DNA of 64,000 bases from Arenibacter sp. 6A1 (GTDB taxonomy: Bacteria; Bacteroidota; Bacteroidia; Flavobacteriales; Flavobacteriaceae): contig NZ_JAAXCQ010000011.1 of assembly GCF_012272855.1 (NCBI RefSeq), positions 117,478 through 181,477 on the forward strand. Direction: 5' to 3'. Numbering within the stretch: position 1 is the first letter of the stretch; each line of letters opens with the position of its first letter. The notes under the pieces are model-generated. The model ran no database searches, was not told where the DNA came from, and saw only the letters and a list, made by a program, of their open reading frames with translations. A program made the translations under genes and the position numbers. Shown here one piece after another: positions 6,824-16,514 of the stretch.

Positions 6824-9676
6824 ATGCCCAAAAGAAAAGATTTAAACTCTATTTTAATTATTGGTTCTGGCCCAATTGTAATTGGTCAGGCTTGTGAATT
6901 CGATTATTCAGGTACACAAGCATTGCGTTCTTTACGAGAAGATGGGATAGAAACGATACTGATTAACAGTAATCCGGCTACCATCATGACCGACCCGACA
7001 ATGGCCGATCACGTTTATTTGAAACCGTTGACTACCAAATCGATTAGAGAGATTCTGGAAAAGCACCCCAATATTGATGCCGTTCTACCAACAATGGGTG
7101 GGCAAACCGCATTAAACCTTTGTATTGAGGCAGATGAAAAGGGAATTTGGGAAGACCATGGAGTCGAAATTATAGGTGTCGATATCGATGCCATTAATAT
7201 TACCGAAGACAGGGAGAAGTTCCGCGAACTGATGCTTAAAATAGGGATCCCTATGGCACCTCAGGCTACCGCAACATCTTTTCTAAAAGGTAAGGAAATT
7301 GCTCAGGAATTCGGTTTTCCATTGGTAATTAGAGCTTCTTATACCCTTGGGGGAGCAGGAGCTTCTATTGTTTACAAACCAGAAGATTTTGACGAGCTTC
7401 TTAGCCGTGGTTTGGAAATTTCCCCAATTCACGAGGTGATGATAGATAAGGCCTTAATGGGCTGGAAGGAATACGAACTAGAATTGTTGAGGGACAAAAA
7501 TGATAACGTTGTTATTATTTGTACCATCGAGAATATGGACCCAATGGGGATCCATACAGGAGATTCTATTACCGTGGCCCCAGCAATGACCTTGTCTGAT
7601 CGTACCTTCCAGAGAATGCGTGATATGGCCATCAAAATGATGCGTAGTATCGGTGACTTTGCAGGTGGATGTAACGTACAGTTTGCCGTTAGTCCAGATG
7701 AAAAAGAAGATATTATCGCTATTGAGATTAACCCAAGGGTTTCTAGGTCGTCAGCATTGGCTTCTAAAGCAACTGGTTATCCTATCGCTAAAATAGCCGC
7801 TAAATTGGCTATGGGGTATAACCTGAACGAATTAAGCAACCAGATTACTAAATCTACCTCTGCTTTATTTGAGCCTACCCTAGATTACGTGATCGTAAAA
7901 ATACCACGCTGGAACTTTGATAAATTCGAAGGATCGGACAGAACTTTAGGACTTCAGATGAAATCTGTTGGGGAAGTAATGGGTATCGGTCGTTCTTTCC
8001 AGGAAGCCTTGCACAAGGCAACGCAATCTTTGGAGATAAAAAGAAATGGTTTAGGTGCCGATGGTAAAGGATATACTAATTATGATGAAATCATCAGTAA
8101 ACTTACCATCCCAAGTTGGGACCGTGTATTTGTGATCTATGATGCTATTCAGATTGGAATTCCGCTAAGCAGAATCCACGATATCACTAAAATAGATATG
8201 TGGTTCTTAAAGCAATACGAACAACTGCACCACTTAGAAAAAGAAATTTCTAAATATACTGTAGAGACCTTAACCAAAGACTTATTGTTAGAGGCTAAGC
8301 AAAAAGGTTTTGCAGATAGGCAAATTGCCCATATGCTAGACTGTTATGAAAGTGAAGTTTATAAAAAACGCGAATCGCTTAATATTAACAGAGTCTATAA
8401 ATTGGTAGATACCTGTGCGGCAGAATTTGAGGCGATGACCCCTTACTACTACTCAACTTTCGAGGCTGAGATAGAGACTCCGGAAGGAGAAAGGTATGTA
8501 GCCAATGATAGTGCTGTCAGCGATAAAAAGAAGATCGTAGTACTAGGATCTGGTCCTAACCGTATCGGTCAGGGAATAGAATTCGATTATTGTTGTGTTC
8601 ATGGGGTATTAGCTGCAGCAGAGTGCGGTTACGAAACCATCATGATCAACTGTAATCCAGAAACGGTTTCTACAGATTTTGACACTGCAGATAAGTTGTA
8701 TTTTGAGCCAGTATTCTGGGAACATATTTACGACATCATCAGACATGAAAAACCAGAAGGGGTAATCGTTCAGTTAGGTGGACAAACCGCACTGAAACTT
8801 GCCGAAAAACTAGATAAATACGGTATTAAGATCATTGGGACTAGTTATAAAGCCCTTGATTTGGCCGAAGATCGTGGAAGTTTCTCAAACCTTTTGTTAG
8901 AAAATAACATCCCATTCCCACAATTCGGAGTGGCAGAAACAGCAGAGGAGGCCTTAACGCTTTCAGATGAGCTAGATTTCCCACTTTTGGTAAGACCTTC
9001 CTATGTTTTGGGTGGTCAAGGAATGAAAATTGTGATCAACAAAGAAGAGTTGGAAGAGCACGTGGTAGACTTATTGCGTAAGATTCCAAATAACAAACTC
9101 TTGTTAGATCATTACCTAGATGGTGCCATTGAGGCCGAGGCAGATGCAATTTGCGACGGAGAAGATGTGTATATCATCGGAATTATGGAGCATATAGAGC
9201 CATGTGGAATTCACTCTGGGGATTCTAACGCTACCTTGCCTCCATTTAACCTAGGGGAATTTGTGATGCAGCAAATTAAGGACCATACCAAGAAAATTGC
9301 ACTGGCCTTAAATACAGTTGGACTTATCAATATTCAGTTCGCAATTAAAGATGATATGGTATATATTATCGAAGCGAACCCTAGAGCATCACGTACGGTA
9401 CCATTTATCGCAAAAGCGTATAAAGAGCCATATGTAAACTATGCTACCAAAGTAATGTTGGGCGATAAAAAGGTGAAAGATTTCAACTTTAATCCTCAAT
9501 TGGAAGGGTTTGCCATTAAGCAGCCAGTATTTTCATTTAACAAGTTCCCTAATGTAAACAAAAACTTAGGGCCAGAAATGAAGAGTACCGGTGAGAGTAT
9601 CTTGTTTATCGACAGCCTTAAGGACGATGAGTTCTACAACCTGTACGCTAGACGTAAAATGTACTTGAGCAAGTAA
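6824..9676 (+). CDS. carB: Carbamoyl-phosphate synthase large subunit without the MGS allosteric domain
   Basis: 950 residues with both synthetase halves: ATP-grasp 1 (about 1-400; GSGPIVIGQACEFDYSG, MGGQTALN, INPRVSRSSALASKATGYP), an oligomerisation region (about 400-550), and ATP-grasp 2 (about 560-935; GSGPNRIGQGIEFDYCC, LGGQTALK, EANPRASRTVPF). It makes carbamoyl phosphate for pyrimidine and arginine synthesis from bicarbonate, ATP and glutamine nitrogen supplied by CarA. The E. coli enzyme is about 1073 residues; the C-terminal ~130-residue MGS-like domain that binds UMP, IMP and ornithine is absent, the chain ending ARRKMYLSK soon after the second ATP-grasp unit. The stop is genuine: a terminator follows. 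carA is not adjacent. Confidence 0.96.
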   Translation: MPKRKDLNSILIIGSGPIVIGQACEFDYSGTQALRSLREDGIETILINSNPATIMTDPTMADHVYLKPLTTKSIREILEKHPNIDAVLPTMGGQTALNLCIEADEKGIWEDHGVEIIGVDIDAINITEDREKFRELMLKIGIPMAPQATATSFLKGKEIAQEFGFPLVIRASYTLGGAGASIVYKPEDFDELLSRGLEISPIHEVMIDKALMGWKEYELELLRDKNDNVVIICTIENMDPMGIHTGDSITVAPAMTLSDRTFQRMRDMAIKMMRSIGDFAGGCNVQFAVSPDEKEDIIAIEINPRVSRSSALASKATGYPIAKIAAKLAMGYNLNELSNQITKSTSALFEPTLDYVIVKIPRWNFDKFEGSDRTLGLQMKSVGEVMGIGRSFQEALHKATQSLEIKRNGLGADGKGYTNYDEIISKLTIPSWDRVFVIYDAIQIGIPLSRIHDITKIDMWFLKQYEQLHHLEKEISKYTVETLTKDLLLEAKQKGFADRQIAHMLDCYESEVYKKRESLNINRVYKLVDTCAAEFEAMTPYYYSTFEAEIETPEGERYVANDSAVSDKKKIVVLGSGPNRIGQGIEFDYCCVHGVLAAAECGYETIMINCNPETVSTDFDTADKLYFEPVFWEHIYDIIRHEKPEGVIVQLGGQTALKLAEKLDKYGIKIIGTSYKALDLAEDRGSFSNLLLENNIPFPQFGVAETAEEALTLSDELDFPLLVRPSYVLGGQGMKIVINKEELEEHVVDLLRKIPNNKLLLDHYLDGAIEAEADAICDGEDVYIIGIMEHIEPCGIHSGDSNATLPPFNLGEFVMQQIKDHTKKIALALNTVGLINIQFAIKDDMVYIIEANPRASRTVPFIAKAYKEPYVNYATKVMLGDKKVKDFNFNPQLEGFAIKQPVFSFNKFPNVNKNLGPEMKSTGESILFIDSLKDDEFYNLYARRKMYLSK

Positions 9677-9724
9677 AACAATCCTATTGGGCGGTTTGTT
9701 GTAAAAACCAGTCCATAGTTATAT

Positions 9725-9777
9725 AACATCCCTTTTGTTTCCAATTTTTTTGGAAATGGAAGGGATGTTTTCTTTTT
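9725..9777 (+). terminator. Terminator of carB
   Basis: Long stem: ACATCCCTT pairs with AAGGGATGT and an inner TTTCCA with TGGAAA, followed by TTTTCTTTTT. Confidence 0.75.
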
Positions 9778-9924
9778 AAGCAAGCTGCCATCAAAGGTGG
9801 AATTGATAGGTGTCTATGCCTATAGTTTCGTTATTAAAGCCTTGCCAACGTTCTTTTGTAGTGGTCAATATAAATGCTTGTGCGGTGTCGTATGGACGTT
9901 AAAGGTATGCTGGGTGCTTATTTC

Positions 9925-10013
9925 CGCGTTAGCTATTGCAGCGGCATCCTTTTTTAGCGGCAAGGCCGGCTAAAAAAGATATAGCGGAAAGAGCGACCCG
10001 TAGGGGAACGCCC
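9925..10013 (+). repeat. Intergenic palindromic repeat, type I, copy 1
   Basis: About 89 bp, reading GCGTTAGC, GCAGCGGCATCC, an inner hairpin (TTTTTTAGC ... GCTAAAAAA), ATATAGCGGAAAGAGC, then GGGGAACGCCC. Nearly identical to the reverse complement of 46699-46790 and related to 62826-62913. It lies in the 546-base gap between the convergent genes carB and gnd; the remainder of that gap holds only the two terminators and no supported gene. Confidence 0.85.
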
Positions 10014-10154
10014 AAAATAGGATTCGTACCTGAAATAAAAATGAAAGGAGTATTTTGAAGAAACTTCTCGGTAAATCAACAAAAACGGGAATATAAAGGA
10101 ACCAAATGAGTCTTTTAATTGCCGCTGGATTGAATAATCCCAGTTTCCTAAAAC

Positions 10155-10184
10155 AAAAAAGACTGCCTTTGCAGACAGTCTTTT
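10155..10184 (-). terminator. Terminator of gnd
   Basis: On the minus strand, stem AAGACTG / CAGTCTT with a short loop and a following T-run (read as A-tract on plus). 39 bases past the gnd stop. Confidence 0.65.
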
Positions 10185-10222
10185 GTATAAAAATCCCGAA
10201 AATTCCGGGTAAGAGATAGCAA

Positions 10223-11632
10223 TTAATCTTCCCACTCAGTATGAAAAATACCTTCCATATCGGTACGCTCATAAGTGTGCGAACCAAAATGGTCTCTTTG
10301 GGCCTGAATAAGGTTTAACGGCAATCTACCAGAGGTGTAAGCGTCAAAATACGTCAAGGAGTTAGAGAGTGCAGGTAACGGAATGCCATTTTTAGCGGCA
10401 TAGGCTACTACTTCCCTAGTTCCGTCCAAAGTGGCTTTTACTTCCTTGACAAAATTAGGTGCTACCAATAAGTTTACCAAGTCTTTGTCCGCTGCATAGG
10501 CATTAGAAATGTCTTCTAACAATTCGGCACGGATAATACAACCTGCTCTCCATATTTTGGCAATTACGGCCAAATCTAGTTCATAGCCATATTCCTTAGA
10601 AGCAAAGGCTAACTGGTGTAATCCTTGTGCGTAGGTGTTTATAAAAGCAAAATAAAGTGCTTCCTCGGCCATTTTAATCAAGGCCTTCTTGTCAATAGCT
10701 TCTGGTGTTGGACGACCATAAAGGTTTTCGGCCACTACACGTTCATCTTTAAGAGCAGAGATTTCGCGCATGCTTACCGCTACATCGATACTAGGAACAG
10801 GAATACCAAGATCCATGGCATTTTGTGAAGTCCATTTTCCAGTACCTTTTTGTTTGGCTTTATCAAGAATTTGGTCAACCAATCTACCATCGGTCTTATC
10901 GTCTTCTTTTTGGAAGATTTCTGCAGTAATCTCTACCAAGAAAGATTGCAATCTGCCCTTGTTCCATGTGGCAAAAGTTTCTTGCAACTCATCATTGGTA
11001 AGCTTGCCTGCCTTTTTAAGTAGGTCGTAAATTTCTGAAGTTAACTGCATAAGGCCGTACTCTATACCGTTATGCACCATTTTTACATAGTTTCCGGCAG
11101 ATTTAGGTCCTAAATATGCTACACATGGCTCGCCCTTGAATTTGGCAGATACCGCTTCGAAAATTGGCTGTACCTCTTTGTAAGCTTCTTTGTTACCGCC
11201 TGGCATAATGCTAGGTCCACGTCTGGCACCTTTGGCGCCCCCAGAAACTCCAGATCCAAAAAAGTGGATGCCTTTTTCTTGTAAATAAGCCTCTCGACGA
11301 TCGGTATCCGTGAAAAATGAATTTCCACCATCGATGATAAGGTCGTTTTTATCTAAATGAGGCAATAAACTTTCGATTACGGCATCAACAATTTTACCCG
11401 CAGGAACCAATAACATAATCTTTCTCGGCTGAGATAAAGAATTTACAAATTCTTTGATATCAGAAGTGGCATTCACTTTTTTAGTGTCTTTTCCTTCTTC
11501 GATAAGGGCATTGACTTTTTCCTGATCAAGGTCATAACCCATGGAAGTGAATTGGTTATCCGCTACGTTTAAAATAAAGTTGCGACCCATCACCCCAAGG
11601 CCAATTAATCCAAAATCGTATGTATTTTCCAT
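10223..11632 (-). CDS. gnd: 6-phosphogluconate dehydrogenase, decarboxylating
   Basis: 469 residues, the normal length of the long (GndA) form. N-terminal Rossmann motif GLIGLGVMGRN with downstream NADP-type loop; substrate motifs GGNSFFTDT, GSGVSGGAKGARRGPSIMPGG, HNGIEYGLMQL; C-terminal helical domain ending in the SHTYER(T)D segment. It oxidises 6-phosphogluconate to ribulose 5-phosphate and CO2, making NADPH. The gene is divergent from zwf-pgl, so the three steps of the oxidative pentose phosphate pathway share one intergenic control region of 192 bases. Start ATG gives the standard N-terminus. Confidence 0.96.
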   Translation of the reverse strand: MENTYDFGLIGLGVMGRNFILNVADNQFTSMGYDLDQEKVNALIEEGKDTKKVNATSDIKEFVNSLSQPRKIMLLVPAGKIVDAVIESLLPHLDKNDLIIDGGNSFFTDTDRREAYLQEKGIHFFGSGVSGGAKGARRGPSIMPGGNKEAYKEVQPIFEAVSAKFKGEPCVAYLGPKSAGNYVKMVHNGIEYGLMQLTSEIYDLLKKAGKLTNDELQETFATWNKGRLQSFLVEITAEIFQKEDDKTDGRLVDQILDKAKQKGTGKWTSQNAMDLGIPVPSIDVAVSMREISALKDERVVAENLYGRPTPEAIDKKALIKMAEEALYFAFINTYAQGLHQLAFASKEYGYELDLAVIAKIWRAGCIIRAELLEDISNAYAADKDLVNLLVAPNFVKEVKATLDGTREVVAYAAKNGIPLPALSNSLTYFDAYTSGRLPLNLIQAQRDHFGSHTYERTDMEGIFHTEWED

Positions 11633-11715
11633 GTTTTAGTTTTAAAGAAACCTAACAAATCTTAGTTACTTTTGTTAAGTGTCTCTGTTTATAAATGAAT
11701 AAGCTAGTTTTGTTT

Positions 11716-11723
11716 TATCTTTG
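11716..11723 (+). promoter_or_regulatory. Probable -7 element of zwf promoter
   Basis: TATCTTTG matches the Bacteroidetes -7 consensus TAnnTTTG, about 100 bases before zwf. No good -33 TTTG is seen at the right distance, so this is a partial match. Confidence 0.45.
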
Positions 11724-11824
11724 CAGCTGAAAAATAAAAAAACAAAAATAATCAATTAAAAGGTTTTGACCGCAATTGTTACAAAATCCTTGCTAATTGT
11801 ATAAAATTTTCAATTACATATTAT

Positions 11825-13357
11825 ATGAACAAAACTACAAATCAAATGCTCGTCATATTTGGGGCATCGGGTGATTTAACAGCAAGAAAATTAGTGCCTG
11901 CCTTATATAACCTATACAAGGCGAATCAACTTCCTGAGAATTTTGTCGTTTTGGGTGTTAGTAGAAGTAATATGACAGATGGCGAGTTTAGGAGAAAAGT
12001 CGTTTTAGAAAGTAAATTCCTAGAAGAAAAGAAAAAGGGCGAATCCCTGGACTTTATCAACTCGTTGGCAGATAAGTTTTTTTACGAAGATCTAGGTGCC
12101 GATTACAGTCTTGAATACAGTAAATTGGCCACTCGGATTTCGGATCTTAATAATAAATATAGAACAGACCACAATTATATCTTTTATTTGTCAACTCCGC
12201 CTAGCCTTTATGAGGTAATCGCCAAAAACCTTTCAGATCAAGGATTGAACAATGAAGATAAGGGATGGAAGCGTATTGTTGTCGAGAAACCTTTTGGTTA
12301 CAGCTTGGGTACGGCGAAAGAATTAAACCGTGGGCTTCAGAAATATTTTAAGGAATCCCAGATTTATAGAATAGATCATTACCTAGGAAAAGAAACGGTA
12401 CAAAACCTATTGGTGACACGTTTTTCCAATAGTATTTTTGAGCCACTTTGGAACCGAAATTATATCAGCCATATTGAAATTACCAATGCCGAAAGTGGTG
12501 GGGTAGAAAAAAGAGGTGGATATTACGATACTTCCGGAGCTTTAAGGGACATGTTTCAAAACCATTTGATGCAGATAGTTTCCTTAATTGTTATGGAGCC
12601 ACCAATTGATGCTAGTGCATTAGAGATTAGGAACGAAAAGGTAAAGGCGTTAAAATCCTTGCGTATTATGCGCGATGAGGAAACGCTCTTTAAAAATACG
12701 ATAAGAGCACAGTATCTTTCTTCTGTGATCGATGGCGAAACCGTAAAAGGCTATAGGGAAGAAGAAGGGGTAAATCCAGATTCTAAAACAGAAACCTATG
12801 CGGCTATTAAGTTCTTTGTAGACAACTGGCGTTGGAAAGACGTACCATTCTATGTGCGTACGGCAAAAAGAATGCCTACCAAAGTAACCGAAGTAGTAAT
12901 CCACTTTAAATCGCCACATCACCAAGTGTTTAAGGATTCCGATATGGGGAATAAGGACAATAAACTTATTATCCGTATTCAGCCAGATGAAGGGATTTTA
13001 TTGAAATTTGGGGTTAAAGTACCAGGACAAGGGTTTAAAGTAGAACAGACACATTTAGACTTTTCGTATTCCGATTTAGGAGAAACTGTAGTAATGGAAG
13101 CATACGAACGTTTGTTGTTAGATGCCATGCAGGGAGATGCTACCCTTTATGCCAGAGCCGATGAAGTAGAGGCAGCTTGGGATTTTGTAGATCCTATCTT
13201 GGATTATTGGGCAAATGGTAAGGATGTAAATATCTACGGCTATTCTGCCGGTGTTTGGGGACCTTCTAATGCCGATGATTTGTTGGAAGGTGATTTTAAA
13301 TGGAGAAATCCAAGTGAGAGTTTAGTAGACAACCCAGGTTTTTGTGTTATTAAGTAA
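11825..13357 (+). CDS. zwf: Glucose-6-phosphate dehydrogenase
   Basis: 510 residues. N-terminal coenzyme motif GASGDLTARKL; active-site motif RIDHYLGKE with catalytic His; EKPFG loop upstream; C-terminal substrate/dimer domain with RADEVEAAWDFVDP. It converts glucose 6-phosphate to 6-phosphogluconolactone with reduction of NADP. Ten bases separate it from pgl, which acts on its product, so the two form an operon. Divergent from gnd. Confidence 0.96.
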   Translation: MNKTTNQMLVIFGASGDLTARKLVPALYNLYKANQLPENFVVLGVSRSNMTDGEFRRKVVLESKFLEEKKKGESLDFINSLADKFFYEDLGADYSLEYSKLATRISDLNNKYRTDHNYIFYLSTPPSLYEVIAKNLSDQGLNNEDKGWKRIVVEKPFGYSLGTAKELNRGLQKYFKESQIYRIDHYLGKETVQNLLVTRFSNSIFEPLWNRNYISHIEITNAESGGVEKRGGYYDTSGALRDMFQNHLMQIVSLIVMEPPIDASALEIRNEKVKALKSLRIMRDEETLFKNTIRAQYLSSVIDGETVKGYREEEGVNPDSKTETYAAIKFFVDNWRWKDVPFYVRTAKRMPTKVTEVVIHFKSPHHQVFKDSDMGNKDNKLIIRIQPDEGILLKFGVKVPGQGFKVEQTHLDFSYSDLGETVVMEAYERLLLDAMQGDATLYARADEVEAAWDFVDPILDYWANGKDVNIYGYSAGVWGPSNADDLLEGDFKWRNPSESLVDNPGFCVIK

Positions 13358-13367
13358 AAATATATAG

Positions 13368-14078
13368 ATGGAAATTAAAATTTTTGCTTCCAAAAAGGAA
13401 GTTGCCAAAAACTTTTCGGATTTTTTAGAAGAGTTGATCGAGTCAAACGGAAGCGCTCATATTGCCTTATCTGGCGGTAGTACCCCTAAGGAAGTGTTCG
13501 ATTTTATGGCAGCCAATTACAAAGGAGTAAATTGGGCTAATGCACATTTCTATTGGGGCGATGAACGTTGTGTTCCTCCTACCGATGCCGAAAGCAATTA
13601 TAAGATGACCGTAGACCATTTGTTGTCTAAGATCGATATTCCCCAGGAAAATATTCACAGAGTATTTGGGGAAGACCAACCTGCAGGGGAAGCCAAACGC
13701 TACGCCAAATTGTTGCGTGAAAAATTACCGATGGTAAATGACACCCCACAGTTTGACCTGGTAATTCTTGGGATGGGCGATGATGGCCATACAGCCTCTA
13801 TTTTTCCGCATGAAATTGAACTTTGGAATGCGAAAGATTTTTGCGAGGTAGCCGTGCATCCAGATTCTGGTCAACGCAGAATAACCCTGACAGGTAAAGT
13901 AATTAATAATGCTAAAACAGTAGCTTTTTTGGTGACCGGAAAAGGAAAGGCCGAAAAGGTAACTAAAATAATAAATGAAGAACCAGGGTCGCACGTATAT
14001 CCTGCTTCTCTAGTAGCTCCTGCAACCGATAACCTAATATGGTTCTTGGACGAAGAGGCAGCAGCCGGAATTATATAA
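13368..14078 (+). CDS. pgl: 6-phosphogluconolactonase
   Basis: 236 residues of the DevB/SOL family. Typical motifs: ALSGGSTPKEVF near residue 33, WGDERCVPPTDAESN near residue 64, and LGMGDDGHTASIFP near residue 134. It hydrolyses 6-phosphogluconolactone, the step between Zwf and Gnd. Second gene of the zwf-pgl operon, closed by a strong terminator. Confidence 0.95.
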   Translation: MEIKIFASKKEVAKNFSDFLEELIESNGSAHIALSGGSTPKEVFDFMAANYKGVNWANAHFYWGDERCVPPTDAESNYKMTVDHLLSKIDIPQENIHRVFGEDQPAGEAKRYAKLLREKLPMVNDTPQFDLVILGMGDDGHTASIFPHEIELWNAKDFCEVAVHPDSGQRRITLTGKVINNAKTVAFLVTGKGKAEKVTKIINEEPGSHVYPASLVAPATDNLIWFLDEEAAAGII

Positions 14079-14096
14079 TTCCCATCCATACCTTCT

Positions 14097-14143
14097 AAAA
14101 ACCCCAATTCCCTAGTAACTATACTAAGGGAATTGGGGTTTTT
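14097..14143 (+). terminator. Terminator of zwf-pgl
   Basis: Perfect 16-bp stem AAAACCCCAATTCCCT / AGGGAATTGGGGTTTT with a 13-base loop and extra T. Confidence 0.9.
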
Positions 14144-14186
14144 TAATTGAAGATTTCCGAGGAATGCTTCCGTAGCGATAGGAGTC

Positions 14187-14741
14187 TTAATTGTTTTCTA
14201 TAGCTATCTTTAAATTTTCTGCTTCTAAAAAATCCAAATTTTCAGGAATTTTAAATTGTGATTCCGTAAAGAAATTAGTCCTGGTTAAACCCTCGGTTTT
14301 TCGCTGTATACTACGCGAAAACCTTCGGATACCCTGCTTGTCAGTGACCAATAAGCCAGGGACTTGAATGTTTTTACCCTCGTTATCTTTGGCTACCATC
14401 GTAAAATACGAAGAATTACAATGTTTCTTTTTTCCTGTAGTGATATTCTCCGATTCTACCCGGACTCCTACCACCATAGAAGTTCTTCCTGTGTAGTTTA
14501 TAGAGGCTTTTAAGGTAACCAGTTCTCCAACCTCTATAGGGTTAATAAAATCTACCTTATTTACCGAAGCTGTTACACAATAACTTTGCGAATGTTTGGA
14601 GGCACATGCAAAGGCAATCTGATCCATTAAATTTAATACGTAACCACCGTGAACCTTGCCTCCGAAATTAGAGTGGGAGGGAAGCATTAATTGGGTAATG
14701 GAAACACGTGATTCCTTAGCTGTTTTAAACTTTTTTTCCAT
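14187..14741 (-). CDS. Acyl-CoA thioesterase (hotdog fold)
   Basis: 184 residues. The hotdog core shows the YciA/BACH-type signature: HSNFGGKVHGGYVLNLMDQIAFACASKH (split here: NFGGKVHGG, then LNLMDQIAFACA), followed by VDFINPIEVGELV and VGVRVESENI. The family hydrolyses acyl-CoA thioesters in the cytoplasm. A second hotdog domain as in BACH is absent; the C-terminal ~45 residues are extra and unassigned. It starts seven bases after the stop of the membrane protein gene at 14748, both reading minus, probably an operon that begins at rmuC or at the small protein. Confidence 0.85.
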   Translation of the reverse strand: MEKKFKTAKESRVSITQLMLPSHSNFGGKVHGGYVLNLMDQIAFACASKHSQSYCVTASVNKVDFINPIEVGELVTLKASINYTGRTSMVVGVRVESENITTGKKKHCNSSYFTMVAKDNEGKNIQVPGLLVTDKQGIRRFSRSIQRKTEGLTRTNFFTESQFKIPENLDFLEAENLKIAIENN

Positions 14742-14747
14742 ATTATT

Positions 14748-15107
14748 TTAATCTTTATAGTGGGGAGAAGTTTCTTTTTCTATATCGTTAATGAAATATT
14801 TGGTATCGCCTAGCCAGAATATACTGCCCATACGTTCGGTATACTTCACCCGAACATATTTCCCTTGATACTCTTGCAGTTTGGCCACTATTTCTTCATC
14901 TAAAACGGAAAATGAAAATATTTGGGCTCCAGAAATACCTTGACTTATTTCGCCTTCCCATGTTTTTATAAAAAGGCCTTTATGGCTTATTTTAATGAGT
15001 TCTCCTGAACGCATGCCGCTGCTGTATGGTATGGCTTGGATGAAAACATAATAAACTATAAGAATTAGCGGCAATGCTAAAATGGTGTAACTGAATATTT
15101 TTCTCAA
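14748..15107 (-). CDS. Small single-span membrane protein, function unknown
   Basis: 119 residues. One transmembrane segment at about 5-25 (FSYTILALPLILIVYYVFIQ) followed by a periplasmic beta-rich domain with the conserved run GELIKISHKGLFIKTWEGE. I recall relatives of this protein in flavobacteria under the name 6-phosphogluconate dehydrogenase; nothing in the sequence supports that enzyme (no Rossmann motif, far too short), so the name should not be carried over. Same strand and tight spacing with the thioesterase. Confidence 0.65.
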   Translation of the reverse strand: MRKIFSYTILALPLILIVYYVFIQAIPYSSGMRSGELIKISHKGLFIKTWEGEISQGISGAQIFSFSVLDEEIVAKLQEYQGKYVRVKYTERMGSIFWLGDTKYFINDIEKETSPHYKD

Positions 15108-15164
15108 ATTATAAGGATGTAATAGTTTGTAGTGGGCATATGTTTTCTTTGTACACCACAGGTG

Positions 15165-16514
15165 TTAAAGTTTAAATAAGGTTTCTTCTGCCTCACTTTC
15201 TTCCTCATGTGCTCGTTTTAGAATAGATTCGGGAATAGATTTTTTAGCCTTAGCTCCCATTCTCTTTAATTTTTCTATACTTCCCACTATATTACCTCTT
15301 CCTTCTACTAGCTTATTCATGGCGCCTTTATATTCTTGTTTGGCCTCATCCATTTTTTTGCCCACCTTGGTAAGGTCTGTGACAAAACCTTCAAATTTAT
15401 CGTATAAGGCACCCGCTTGTCTGGCAATTTCGATAGCGTTTCGTTGTTGTTTTTCATTGTTCCACATGCTGTCTATGGTGCGCAAGGTTGCCAATAGGGT
15501 CGCAGGGGTTACAATAATAATGTTTTGTTCAAATGCCTTGTTGTATAGCGAATTGTCGTTGTTTATGGCAATAGCAAAGGCAGGCTCAATAGGTACGAAC
15601 ATCAAAACAAAATCAGGACTTTCCATCTCGTAAAGATCTTCGTATTTTTTAGACGATAATTGGTCTATATGCCTCCTTAAGGAATTGAGGTGGTCTTTTA
15701 AGAACTTCTCTTTTAGCTCGTCCTCGGCATTTACGTAACGTTCGTAATCGGTAAGGGAAACCTTGGAATCTACAATCATCTTTTTGCCGTCGGGAAGATT
15801 GATGATCACATCGGGCAAGACCCTGCTGCCATCGGTTCTAGTAAAGCTTTGTTGTACAGTGTATTCTCGGTCCTTTTCCAGTCCCGATTTTTCTAAAACA
15901 CGCTCTAGTACCAATTCTCCCCAATTCCCTTGCATTTTACTGTCGCCTTTTAAGGCTTTGGTTAAATTTTCGGCCTCTTTGGTGATTTTTAGGTTTTGCG
16001 ATTGTAGGTTGGCCAATTGCTCCTTTAAGGCAGAATGCATTCCGACACTTTCTTTTTGGCTGTCCTCGACCTTCTTTTCAAAAAGGTGGATCCTTTCCTG
16101 TAAGGGCGATAAAATGTTTTTGATGTTCTCCCGGTTTTGTTCGGTAAACTTACTGCTCTTTTCCTCGAGGATCTTATTCGCTAGGTTCTCAAATTCCTTG
16201 GTGAATTTTTCTTGTAATTTTTCAACCTCTAATTTTTGCTCCCTATTCTTAAAATCCAAATTTTCCAAATCTGTTTCATTACGGGCAATTTGAAGACTTA
16301 ATTGTTCGCGCTCTGTGTTAAGGGACTGTTTATCAGCTTCGAGTTGTGCGATTTTTTGGGTTAGGTCGGCTGTGGTCGTTTTAAGGAGTTCAACTCTTTC
16401 CAACAAGGTGTTTTGACCCGACTTTGATTTGAGTTTTTGAATGTATTGGCCTAATAAAAATCCGAAGATAAGGAGTACGGGCCCCGCTATGATTATGATG
16501 GTTAAATCGTTCAT
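15165..16514 (-). CDS. rmuC: DNA recombination protein RmuC
   Basis: 449 residues. N-terminal membrane helix (about 3-23), a long coiled coil (about 30-180), then the RmuC nuclease-like domain with GNWGELVLERVLEKSGL, LPDVIINLPDGKKMIVDSKVSL (split: PDVIINLPDG, IVDSKVSL) and FVPIEPAFAIA. RmuC limits inversions at short inverted repeats in E. coli; the domain resembles restriction-endonuclease folds, and the D-x-K of VDSK fits an active site. Length matches the family. Not tightly linked to other repair genes here. Confidence 0.92.
   Translation of the reverse strand: MNDLTIIIIAGPVLLIFGFLLGQYIQKLKSKSGQNTLLERVELLKTTTADLTQKIAQLEADKQSLNTEREQLSLQIARNETDLENLDFKNREQKLEVEKLQEKFTKEFENLANKILEEKSSKFTEQNRENIKNILSPLQERIHLFEKKVEDSQKESVGMHSALKEQLANLQSQNLKITKEAENLTKALKGDSKMQGNWGELVLERVLEKSGLEKDREYTVQQSFTRTDGSRVLPDVIINLPDGKKMIVDSKVSLTDYERYVNAEDELKEKFLKDHLNSLRRHIDQLSSKKYEDLYEMESPDFVLMFVPIEPAFAIAINNDNSLYNKAFEQNIIIVTPATLLATLRTIDSMWNNEKQQRNAIEIARQAGALYDKFEGFVTDLTKVGKKMDEAKQEYKGAMNKLVEGRGNIVGSIEKLKRMGAKAKKSIPESILKRAHEEESEAEETLFKL

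Noticed and set aside
9954..10287. Two minus-strand frames of 93 and 105 codons past gnd
   Set aside because: They run through the type I repeat and gnd terminator and overlap the gnd 3' end; composition is not protein-like.
14748..15107. Naming the small membrane protein 6-phosphogluconate dehydrogenase
   Set aside because: 119 residues with one membrane span and no dehydrogenase motif; the real gene is at 10223-11632.
15763..16293. 176-codon open frame on the plus strand
   Set aside because: Lies wholly opposite rmuC; its Ser/Phe/Cys-rich product is what an antisense of Leu/Lys/Glu coiled coil gives. No start signal.
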